Source of the DNA: Ramlibacter sp.
GTDB taxonomy: Bacteria; Pseudomonadota; Gammaproteobacteria; Burkholderiales; Burkholderiaceae_C
DNA: 12,411 nt
NCBI GenBank assembly: GCA_028292185.1
Contig: JAQGMT010000061.1
Span: 1 to 12,411 of the forward strand
Direction of reading: 5' to 3'
Position 1 is the stretch's first letter, and each line of letters starts with the position of its first letter. The notes beneath the pieces were generated by a model. That model was not told the origin of the DNA, searched no databases, and saw only the letters and a list, made by a program, of their open reading frames with translations. The translations under genes were made by a program, and so were the position numbers. Below are positions 5,751 through 11,636 of the stretch, in pieces.

Positions 5751-6565
5751 TTCGGTAGTCTCCAGTAGCCGGTGATCATCGAGCGCAGGTTGTTCACCAG
5801 GCCGGTGACGATGACTTCGAACAGGTGCACCAGCACGAAGGCGACCAGCAGCACCGCAGCGATGAAGTGCAGCGTGCGCGCCGCCTGCCGCCCCCCCAGC
5901 CAGTCGACCCAGCCGGGCGAGAAGGCATCCATCATGGGCGACATCGCCCAGCCGCCGACCACGATCAGCGGCAGCACGCCGAAGACGATGGACAGGTAGG
6001 CGATGTTCTGCAACACGTTGTAGCGGCGCGCCTGCTCGCCGTGGGGGTGCCGCAGCAGCAAGTGCTCCTTGATCGAAGAACCGATGCCGCGGACTTCATT
6101 CGCAGTGGGCACGAGATCGCGGCGCAAATGACCGCTGAAGATCGTCCACGCAAGATAAGCGATCCCGTTCATGACGAAGATCCAGGCGAAGAAAAAATGC
6201 CAGATGCGGCCCATCGACAGCCACTGTGGACTGGGAATGGTCGCCCACGCGGGAAAGGCGCGTGCCGCGTTTTCCTTGTCGCCGGCGCTGCGCGACGTGC
6301 CCAGCACGCCATCGGTATTCAGCTCCAGGCCGCCGATGCGGGTGACGCCGAGCCATTGCCCATTCACCTGCTTTTGGGTGATCTGCATCACGCGCGTGCT
6401 GTCGCGGGAATCGTCGCCCCAATAAAGGGCCGGGTGCGCGTTGAAGATCTGCAGGCCGCTCATGAGCAGGATGACCAGGCACACGACGTTGATCCAGTGC
6501 ATCACCCGCACCGGCAAGCGGTGCCGGTAGATGAGGGGCGGACTTCCTGCGGCGGCAGATTGCAT
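5747..6565 (-). CDS. Cytochrome b (Ni-hydrogenase/b561-type) membrane subunit partnering the molybdoenzyme
   Basis: This is a 272-residue inner-membrane haem b protein. Four hydrophobic segments are visible (about residues 21-41, 119-141, 184-205 and 230-255). Histidines suited to two b-haems sit in them: H23 (VMHWIN), H123 (RIWHFFFAW), H233 (LHFIA) and H247 (VLVHLFE). A roughly 75-residue extramembrane stretch between the first two helices contains NAHPALYWGDD and DTDG-like polar segments, as in cytochromes b that dock periplasmic molybdoenzymes. AGGAG lies 7 bases before the ATG at 6563-6565, fixing the start. It is the first gene of the pair and overlaps the oxidoreductase start by 4 bp. 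The hydrolase gene upstream on the same strand ends 61 bp away, so a longer transcript is possible. Expected role: electron transfer between the periplasmic molybdoenzyme and the quinone pool. Confidence 0.93.
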   Translation of the reverse strand: MQSAAAGSPPLIYRHRLPVRVMHWINVVCLVILLMSGLQIFNAHPALYWGDDSRDSTRVMQITQKQVNGQWLGVTRIGGLELNTDGVLGTSRSAGDKENAARAFPAWATIPSPQWLSMGRIWHFFFAWIFVMNGIAYLAWTIFSGHLRRDLVPTANEVRGIGSSIKEHLLLRHPHGEQARRYNVLQNIAYLSIVFGVLPLIVVGGWAMSPMMDAFSPGWVDWLGGRQAARTLHFIAAVLLVAFVLVHLFEVIVTGLVNNLRSMITGYWRLPK

Positions 6566-6626
6566 GCGAGTCTCCTGGTGAAGTGATGTCGAAGAATACG
6601 CGCGAATTGGCGCGGCATTGTCGGGC

Positions 6627-7412
6627 TCAGTGAAGAAGCTCGCGCGGCAAAGCCAGGAAATTAAGCAGCAGGCCGTCGAAGTCTTCCGGCGCCTCCAGGT
6701 TCTGCAGATGCCCGACGCCCTTCATTTGGATATAGGTGCTGCGCGCAATGGCATCTGCCATCTTCCTCATCGCGGCAGGCGGCGCGTTGGGATCGTGCTC
6801 TCCGGCCACCACGAGCGTCGGCACCTGGATCTGCGGCAAATTGGCACGCCGGTCGAATGTCATCAGGGCTTCGAGCGCCCGACGGTAGGTGGAGGCAGGC
6901 ACCAGGCTCATGCAGTGCGCTGCCAGGCGCACCCCTTCCGGCAGGGAGCCGGGGCCCACCAACTTCGGCACCAGCAACTCCGCCAGTTCGGCCATGCTCT
7001 TGCCGGCGTCCAGTGGCGCACGGCGTTGCGCGATGAATTCGCGCTGCCAGTCGCCGTCCGGCTTGCCGAACGACGGCGAAGTGCCGCACAGCACGAGCTT
7101 GCTCACGAGCTTCGGGCGGCGCGCAATCACTTCCTGCGCCACCATGCCTCCCATGCCATGGCCGACCAAGACCACGTCACCGCACTTCAGCGCTTCGATG
7201 AGCGTGATGCAGCCTTGCGCGAGGCCCTTGAAGGTGTAGGGCTCGATGGGGGCGCTGCGTCCGTAGCCCGGCATGTCCCAAGCCACTGCGCGATAGCCCG
7301 ATGAAGCGAGCGTCTCGACCTGTGGCGCGAAGGACAGATGCCCTCCGCCGGTCCCGTGCAGCATCAGCACGGTGGGGCCGCCGCCCAACACGGTAAAAGC
7401 CGGAATGTTCAT
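6627..7412 (-). CDS. Alpha/beta hydrolase-fold protein with Gly in place of the nucleophile Ser
   Basis: This is a 261-residue protein of full length for a single-domain alpha/beta hydrolase. I chose the ATG at 7410-7412, preceded by a purine-rich GAGAGG ribosome site; the longer open frame upstream reads as Arg/His-rich non-coding sequence. Family landmarks are present: the oxyanion-hole strand VLMLHGTGGGH (residues 16-25), DMPGYGRS (46-53), the acid Asp207 in AGEHDPNAP and His235 in GVGHLQNLE. The nucleophile elbow reads VLVGHGMGGM, so residue 86 is Gly (codon GGC at 7155-7157) where GHSMGG is expected. One base change from AGC would explain it. No other damage is seen. It may be a pseudoenzyme, a recently inactivated gene, a cofactor-independent lyase-like variant or a sequencing error. 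A short ORF upstream overlaps its start by 4 bp. Confidence 0.9.
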   Translation of the reverse strand: MNIPAFTVLGGGPTVLMLHGTGGGHLSFAPQVETLASSGYRAVAWDMPGYGRSAPIEPYTFKGLAQGCITLIEALKCGDVVLVGHGMGGMVAQEVIARRPKLVSKLVLCGTSPSFGKPDGDWQREFIAQRRAPLDAGKSMAELAELLVPKLVGPGSLPEGVRLAAHCMSLVPASTYRRALEALMTFDRRANLPQIQVPTLVVAGEHDPNAPPAAMRKMADAIARSTYIQMKGVGHLQNLEAPEDFDGLLLNFLALPRELLH

Positions 7413-7483
7413 TGCACCACCTCTCCCGCGTCGATACCGGCGCCTGCGATGGGGGTGATGTGATCGTTCTCGATGCGCAGCAT
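7409..7483 (-). CDS. Possible 24-residue upstream ORF translationally coupled to the hydrolase
   Basis: An ORF from ATG (7481-7483) encodes MLRIENDHITPIAGAGIDAG then EVVQ. It ends in TGA that overlaps the hydrolase ATG as ATGA. Its codons are strongly GC-ending at third positions, like real genes here, and the open frame extends further upstream (VREHQTSEQTT). No clear Shine-Dalgarno precedes it. A -10-like TATTAT lies 34 bp upstream on the same strand, so it would be on the hydrolase mRNA. It may be a coupling leader peptide, the remnant of a truncated gene, or chance. I know of no family it belongs to. Confidence 0.35.
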   Translation of the reverse strand: MLRIENDHITPIAGAGIDAGEVVQ

Positions 7484-7517
7484 CGTCGTCTGTTCGCTGG
7501 TCTGGTGCTCTCGAACG

Positions 7518-7523
7518 ATAATA
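7518..7523 (-). promoter_or_regulatory. -10-like TATTAT for the nucleophile-less hydrolase
   Basis: TATTAT on the minus strand matches 5 of 6 positions of the sigma-70 -10 consensus in an otherwise GC-rich divergent gap. The start site would be near 7511, about 100 bp before the hydrolase ATG and upstream of the short ORF. No good -35 hexamer is seen. Confidence 0.4.
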
Positions 7524-7564
7524 CATGCAAGCCGAAGCCGGCATCAGCACCGCTGCGCCAGTGG

Positions 7565-7570
7565 CAAAAT
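7565..7570 (+). promoter_or_regulatory. -10-like CAAAAT for the plus-strand hydrolase/Bug unit
   Basis: CAAAAT, within GTGGCAAAATGACG, is the most plausible -10 element ahead of the 7616 gene. It would give a leader of about 40 bases ending in the AAGGAG ribosome site (7601-7606). It closely resembles the GGCACAATGG before the phosphoesterase gene. No -35 is recognisable. Confidence 0.3.
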
Positions 7571-7615
7571 GACGCGCGCATTCGGCGCACCCGAAACCAC
7601 AAGGAGACTATTTCG

Positions 7616-8527
7616 ATGAGCGTGACATGGACTGGCGGCACCGAGCACTGGACTCGCAAGGGCGACATCAAGCTCTTTCTCTGGAACAAGAAAGCATCCC
7701 CCAAGGTGCCGCATGCGGGAACCATATTCTTTGTGCACGGCTCCTCGATGGCTTCGCAGCCCACCTTCGACCTGCAGGTGCCGGGGCGGCCCTATTCGTC
7801 CGCGATGGATTGGTTCGCGGACCATGGCTTCGACACCTGGACAATGGACAACGAGGGCTACGGCCGCTCCGACAAGCACCGCGCCATCAATTTCGACATC
7901 AGCAACGGCGCTGACGACCTGGAAGCGGGCAGCGAGTACATCCTGAAGGAAACCGGTGCGCGGCAGTTGCTGCTCTACGGCATTTCCTCCGGCGCCCTGA
8001 AGGCGGGACTCTTCACGCAACGGCATCCCGAGCGAGTCGCCAGGGTGGCGCTGGACGCGTTCGTCTGGACCGGCGAAGGCAGCCCGACCCTCGAGCAGCG
8101 CAAGAAGAAATTGCCGGAGTTCATCGCCCGCAACCGCCGGCCGATCGACCGCGCGTTCGTGCACAGCATCTTCCAGCGCGACCATCCCGGCACCGCTGAC
8201 ACCCCCACCATCGAAGCGTTCGCCGACGCCATCCTGACGCTCGACGACTCGATGCCCACCGGCACGTACGTGGACATGTGCTCCAAACTGCCGCTGATCG
8301 ACCCGGCGAAGATCACCGTGCCCTCCATCATCTTGCGCGGCGAGCACGACGGCATCGCGGCGATGGACGACCTGCTCGCGTTCTTCAACAAGCTGCCCAA
8401 CATGAACAAGCAGTTCAGCGTGATGGCCGGGATCTCCCACGCCAGCTTCCAGCAGAAGAACTACATGATGGTCTACCAGATCCTGCACGCGTTCTATACC
8501 CTGCAAGAACCCGTCTACAAGGGCTAA
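7616..8527 (+). CDS. Alpha/beta hydrolase (intact catalytic triad)
   Basis: This is a 303-residue cytoplasmic alpha/beta hydrolase with no signal peptide. AAGGAG (7601-7606) sits 9 bases before the ATG at 7616 and decides the start. The strand TIFFVHGSSMASQPTF (residues 36-51) supplies the oxyanion region. MDNEGYGRSDK (77-87) follows, and the nucleophile elbow is YGISSGALKAG with Ser124. The acid is Asp245 (RGEHDGIA) and the base His275 (AGISHASFQ). A helical lid lies between about 150 and 230. The Bug receptor gene starts 5 bp after its stop codon, so the two are almost certainly one operon. That suggests the enzyme acts on the compound, or a derivative of it, that the receptor captures. It shares little obvious sequence with the divergent hydrolase beside it. 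The substrate (ester, lactone, C-C bond or amide) cannot be told from the sequence. Confidence 0.93.
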   Translation: MSVTWTGGTEHWTRKGDIKLFLWNKKASPKVPHAGTIFFVHGSSMASQPTFDLQVPGRPYSSAMDWFADHGFDTWTMDNEGYGRSDKHRAINFDISNGADDLEAGSEYILKETGARQLLLYGISSGALKAGLFTQRHPERVARVALDAFVWTGEGSPTLEQRKKKLPEFIARNRRPIDRAFVHSIFQRDHPGTADTPTIEAFADAILTLDDSMPTGTYVDMCSKLPLIDPAKITVPSIILRGEHDGIAAMDDLLAFFNKLPNMNKQFSVMAGISHASFQQKNYMMVYQILHAFYTLQEPVYKG

Positions 8528-8532
8528 CAGCA

Positions 8533-9501
8533 ATGCGGATCTTCAACAAGTCATTGGTCGCCGCGGCCGCGCTGGCACTGTCGCTCGGTTCGGCGCTGGC
8601 GCAGAACTATCCCAACAAGCCGGTGCGCCTGATCATTCCCTTCGCCCCGGGCGGCTTCACCGACGTGGTAGCGCGCATCGTCGGGCAAAAGCTCTCGGTT
8701 TCCATGGGGCAGCAGTTCGTCGTTGAAAACAAGGCCGGCGCCGGTTCGACCATCGGCACCGACTTCGTCGCCAAGGCGCCGCCGGATGGGTACACGCTGG
8801 TGATGATCTCGACCACTCATGTGATCAGCCCCTGGATCTACAAGAGCCTGCCCTACGACCCGATCAAGAGTTTCACCATGGTCGGCAAGCTGGCCGATTC
8901 CGCTTACGTGCTGCTCGTCAATCCGAAGCTGCCCGTGCACAACGTGAAGGAGTTCGTCGCGCTGGCGAAGGCCAAACCCGACACGATTCACTATGCATCC
9001 TCGGGCAACGGCAGTTCGCAGCACTTGATGGGCGGACTGTTTGTCTCGCTCACTGGAGCGCCGCTCAACCACGTGCCTTATCGCGGCAGCTCGGGAGCCG
9101 CGCAGGATCTGGTGGCCGGCGTGGTGGAGAGCAGCTTCGCCGGCGTCCCCAACGCGCTGGCGCAGGTGCCCAGCGGGCGGCTCAGGGCCTTGGCGGTGAC
9201 CACGGCGAAGCGGGTGCCGCAACTGCCCGACGTGCCGACGATGCAGGAAGCGGGCGTGCCCGGTTACGCGGCTTCGGTGTGGCTGGCGCTGCTGGCGCCG
9301 GCCGGGACGCCGCCGGAGATCGTCAACAAGCTGAACGCCGAGATCGCCAAGGTCATGAAGGACCCGGAACTGCGCAAGGCCTTCGATGCCGCGGGCGTGG
9401 AGCCCGATCCCTCGACGCCCCAGGCCATGTCCGAGTACATGGTGCAGGAGATGGCCCGTTGGGGCAAAGTGGTGAAGGACGCGGGCATCAAGCTCGAATG
9501 A
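8533..9501 (+). CDS. Bug-type tripartite tricarboxylate receptor (periplasmic)
   Basis: This is a 322-residue periplasmic receptor of the Bug/TctC family. The ATG at 8533 lies 5 bp after the hydrolase stop; AAGGG within the last hydrolase codons can serve as ribosome site, giving coupled translation. A standard Sec signal peptide (MRIFNKSLVAAAALALSLGS, cleavage after ALA near residue 23) precedes QNYPNKPVRLIIPFAPGGFTD. Family loops follow in order: VENKAGAGST, PPDGYTLVM, YASSGNGSSQH and NHVPYRGSSGA, then VPTMQEAGVPGY and the C-terminal KDAGIKLE. Unlike the Bug protein at 2334, it has no twin-arginine motif. The two differ enough in the ligand loops to bind different solutes. No TctAB transporter genes are in the window, so it probably shares a transporter elsewhere or acts as a sensor. 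Confidence 0.95.
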   Translation: MRIFNKSLVAAAALALSLGSALAQNYPNKPVRLIIPFAPGGFTDVVARIVGQKLSVSMGQQFVVENKAGAGSTIGTDFVAKAPPDGYTLVMISTTHVISPWIYKSLPYDPIKSFTMVGKLADSAYVLLVNPKLPVHNVKEFVALAKAKPDTIHYASSGNGSSQHLMGGLFVSLTGAPLNHVPYRGSSGAAQDLVAGVVESSFAGVPNALAQVPSGRLRALAVTTAKRVPQLPDVPTMQEAGVPGYAASVWLALLAPAGTPPEIVNKLNAEIAKVMKDPELRKAFDAAGVEPDPSTPQAMSEYMVQEMARWGKVVKDAGIKLE

Positions 9502-9507
9502 TCCGTA

Positions 9508-9536
9508 GACGGCCCGCGCAGGCAGCGCGGGCCGTC
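9508..9536 (+). terminator. Perfect 12-bp stem-loop between the Bug and EamA genes
   Basis: GACGGCCCGCGC (9508-9519) and GCGCGGGCCGTC (9525-9536) are perfectly complementary, with a 5-base loop AGGCA. The hairpin begins 6 bp after the Bug stop codon. Its strength and position fit a terminator, but the T-run of an intrinsic terminator is absent (AAGCTAAC follows). It may act with Rho or as an mRNA 3'-end stabiliser. Confidence 0.65.
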
Positions 9537-9540
9537 AAGC

Positions 9541-9546
9541 TAACAT
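9541..9546 (+). promoter_or_regulatory. -10-like TAACAT close to the EamA start codon
   Basis: TAACAT lies 7 bp before the ATG at 9554, so transcription from it would begin at or next to the start codon. No -35 element is visible because the hairpin occupies that space. This is tentative. Confidence 0.3.
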
Positions 9547-9553
9547 CGAGCGG

Positions 9554-10462
9554 ATGCGCGAACGAAAACAACATCTCGACTCGCTCGCCATCTCGCTCCT
9601 GCTGGTCTGCTGCCTTTTCTGGGGCTTTCAGCAGATCCTGATCAAGACCACCGTCGCCGAAGTGCCGCCCCTGTGGCAAGCCTCGCTGCGGTTCATCGGC
9701 GCCACGGTCCTTCTAGGGATCTGGTGCGTGGTGCGCGGCGTGAAGCTTTTCGAGCGTGACGGCACCTGGCAAGCGGGACTCCTGGCTGGCGCCTTGTTCG
9801 CCGGCGAATTCAGTTGTCTCTACCTTGGGTTGCGCGACACCACCGCTTCCCGGCTGACGGTATTTCTCTACACATCGCCGTTTGTCGTTGCGCTGTTCCT
9901 GCCGCGCCTGGTTCCTTCCGAGCGTCTGCGCCCCGTGCAGTGGATCGGCCTGCTGATCGCCTTCTGCGCCGTGGCCGTCGCGTTCAGCGAAGGATTCGGC
10001 AGCGCGGCAGGTGGGCGGCAGCCGCGCGGTGACGCGCTGGCGCTTGCAGCGGGGGTGTTGTGGGGGCTCACCACGCTGGTGATTCGGGCCAGTGCCCTGG
10101 CCACCGCCAGCGCCGAGAAGACGCTGTTCTACCAGGTGGCGGTCACCGCCGCCGTCGCGCCCTTGTTGTCCTTGATGCTGGGCGAGACTCCCTCGCTGCA
10201 CTACTCGGCTTATGCCTGGGGCTCACTGGCGGCACAAACCGCGATCGGCGCGTTCGCCAGCTATCTGACGTGGATGTGGCTGCTGCGCCATTACCCGGCC
10301 ACCCGCGTGTCTTCGTTCACTTTCCTCACCCCGGTATGCGCCCTGGTCTTCGGCGTGGCGCTGCTGCACGAACCCTTGTCCGCTCGGCTGGTGCTGGCGC
10401 TGTGCGGCGTCGCCGTGGGCATCGTTCTGGTGAACCAAAAGGCGGCCGCGGCGCGGGCCTAG
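9554..10462 (+). CDS. EamA/DMT-superfamily inner-membrane transporter
   Basis: This is a 302-residue protein with about ten hydrophobic helices arranged as two EamA repeats, the standard layout and length for the drug/metabolite transporter superfamily (RhtA/YdcZ-like exporters of amino acids or metabolites). The first repeat starts at LAISLLLVCCLFWGFQQILI (about residues 11-30) and includes the typical YLGLRDTTASRLTVFLYTSP (about 94-113). The second starts at GDALALAAGVLWGLTTLVIR and contains SYLTWMWLLRHYPATRVSSF and LTPVCALVFGVALLHEPLS, the conserved repeat endings. There is no clear Shine-Dalgarno before the ATG at 9554, which fits the family N-terminus (short basic MRERKQ). It follows the Bug gene after a strong hairpin, so it is probably a separate unit. 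Its stop codon overlaps that of the Rieske oxygenase on the opposite strand. The substrate is unknown. Confidence 0.93.
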   Translation: MRERKQHLDSLAISLLLVCCLFWGFQQILIKTTVAEVPPLWQASLRFIGATVLLGIWCVVRGVKLFERDGTWQAGLLAGALFAGEFSCLYLGLRDTTASRLTVFLYTSPFVVALFLPRLVPSERLRPVQWIGLLIAFCAVAVAFSEGFGSAAGGRQPRGDALALAAGVLWGLTTLVIRASALATASAEKTLFYQVAVTAAVAPLLSLMLGETPSLHYSAYAWGSLAAQTAIGAFASYLTWMWLLRHYPATRVSSFTFLTPVCALVFGVALLHEPLSARLVLALCGVAVGIVLVNQKAAAARA

Positions 10463-11535
10463 CTTGCTGCCTGTGCGGCTTCCGCAGGCGCCGCGACGAT
10501 GCGCATCGCCTGCTCCTTGGCGATCAGCTGATCGAGCGTGCGCCGGAAGTGCGCCAGCGGCGCATCGGCGATCACCGCCAGCAGCTTGAAGTCCGGATCC
10601 TCGTCCATCGCCTTCTGCTGCGCTTCGATGATGTGCTTGTCCTCCATGAAGCCTTCGATGAGGCTGGCGTGCAGCGAGCGCGAAATGGTGGTGTCCTGGC
10701 CCTCGTAATTGTTCAAGTAGATCCAGAAGTGATGCGTGGTCTTGCTGGTTTCCGGCGTCATGAACTGGCAGTTGCGATATTCCTTCGCGCCCTCGAGGTT
10801 GCCCTTTTCGGCGCCGCTGCCCGCCGGGGTAAAGGTCGTGAACAGGAAAAAGTTTCCCGGGATATGCATGTGGCCGATGTTGCGGCGATCAACGTTCTGC
10901 GCCTTTTCCTTGATGACTTTCTTGTGGAACGGCGGCGGCGGCGCGTTCATGTGCCAGCGCTCGACCCGAAAGCCCCGCTCCAGCCGCTCCATGTTGAGCG
11001 GCTTGGTCACGTAGGCGTATTCCTCGGAGCCACCGAGCGTCTTGGTATGCACGAAAGCCAAGTGGGCGAAATCGCTCAGGTTGTCAACGATCAACAGGTA
11101 ATTGGCGTCGTAGTGCAGGTAGCCCGGAATGCCTTTCCACTGCGGCTCGCGCAGATAGGGGAAGTCGAGAATCTCGGCTTCATCCGCCAGTTCGGGCTCT
11201 CCCATCCAGATCCACACCAGGTGGTCGCGTTCCACGACCGGATAGCTGCGCACGCCCAGCTTGGCGGGGATGTTGTCCTGGCCGGGGATCTGTATGCATT
11301 TACCCGTGGGATCGAACTTCAGGCCGTGGTACATGCAACGCACGCAATCGCCTTCGAGCCGCCCCAGGGACAGCGGCGCACCGCGATGACAGCACCGGTC
11401 CTTCAGCGCCACGACCTTGCCGCTCTCGCCCCTGTAGAGCAGCACACGCTCTTCCAGCAGCGTTCGCGGCAACAATTTGCCGTCCATCAATTCATGGTCC
11501 CAGGCAGCCACGTACCAGCAATTCTTCAGAAACAT
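10459..11535 (-). CDS. Rieske non-haem iron oxygenase, large subunit (VanA-like)
   Basis: This is a 358-residue oxygenase of the vanillate O-demethylase/TsaM type, which hydroxylates or O-demethylates aromatic carboxylates with electrons from a partner reductase. The N-terminal Rieske domain binds [2Fe-2S] through C48-x-H50 and C67-MY-H70 (CMYHGLKFD). The catalytic domain has DNLSDFAHLAFVH, where H158 and H163 bind the mononuclear iron. The third ligand is likely Asp299 in GFMEDKHIIEAQQ, a VanA-type signature. AGGAG lies 6 bases before the ATG at 11533-11535. No ferredoxin-reductase (VanB-like) gene is in the window, so electrons must come from one encoded elsewhere or just outside. The Ala-rich C-terminus ends in the stop shared with the EamA gene. 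The acetoacetyl-CoA synthetase gene lies 101 bp upstream on the same strand. Substrate unknown; the VanA symbol is not justified. Confidence 0.94.
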   Translation of the reverse strand: MFLKNCWYVAAWDHELMDGKLLPRTLLEERVLLYRGESGKVVALKDRCCHRGAPLSLGRLEGDCVRCMYHGLKFDPTGKCIQIPGQDNIPAKLGVRSYPVVERDHLVWIWMGEPELADEAEILDFPYLREPQWKGIPGYLHYDANYLLIVDNLSDFAHLAFVHTKTLGGSEEYAYVTKPLNMERLERGFRVERWHMNAPPPPFHKKVIKEKAQNVDRRNIGHMHIPGNFFLFTTFTPAGSGAEKGNLEGAKEYRNCQFMTPETSKTTHHFWIYLNNYEGQDTTISRSLHASLIEGFMEDKHIIEAQQKAMDEDPDFKLLAVIADAPLAHFRRTLDQLIAKEQAMRIVAAPAEAAQAAS

Positions 11536-11553
11536 AGCTTCTCCTGCAGGTCA

Positions 11554-11567
11554 GCCGGCCGGCCGGC
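11554..11567. repeat. 14-bp GC-only palindrome upstream of the Rieske gene
   Basis: GCCGGCCGGCCGGC is a perfect palindrome made of alternating CCGG/GGCC units. It is centred about 25 bp upstream of the Rieske start codon, just beyond its ribosome site, where a hairpin or bound regulator could affect expression. In this GC-rich genome it may be chance. Confidence 0.45.
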
Positions 11568-11636
11568 ATTCAGTGGGATCATCGTAAGCGGTGGCGGCGC
11601 CCGGATCAACCGCGTCGCTGGGTCCTGTCCTAAACC

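Noticed and set aside
7413..7550. An N-terminal extension of the nucleophile-less hydrolase from an upstream ATG
   Set aside because: The extension is an Arg/His-rich stretch unlike hydrolase N-termini, and a ribosome site lies just before the ATG at 7412. The competing frame there (7409-7483) is reported separately.
7544..8533. A 329-codon minus-strand frame opposite the intact hydrolase
   Set aside because: It is a shadow of the hydrolase gene, which has a complete catalytic triad and a good ribosome site.
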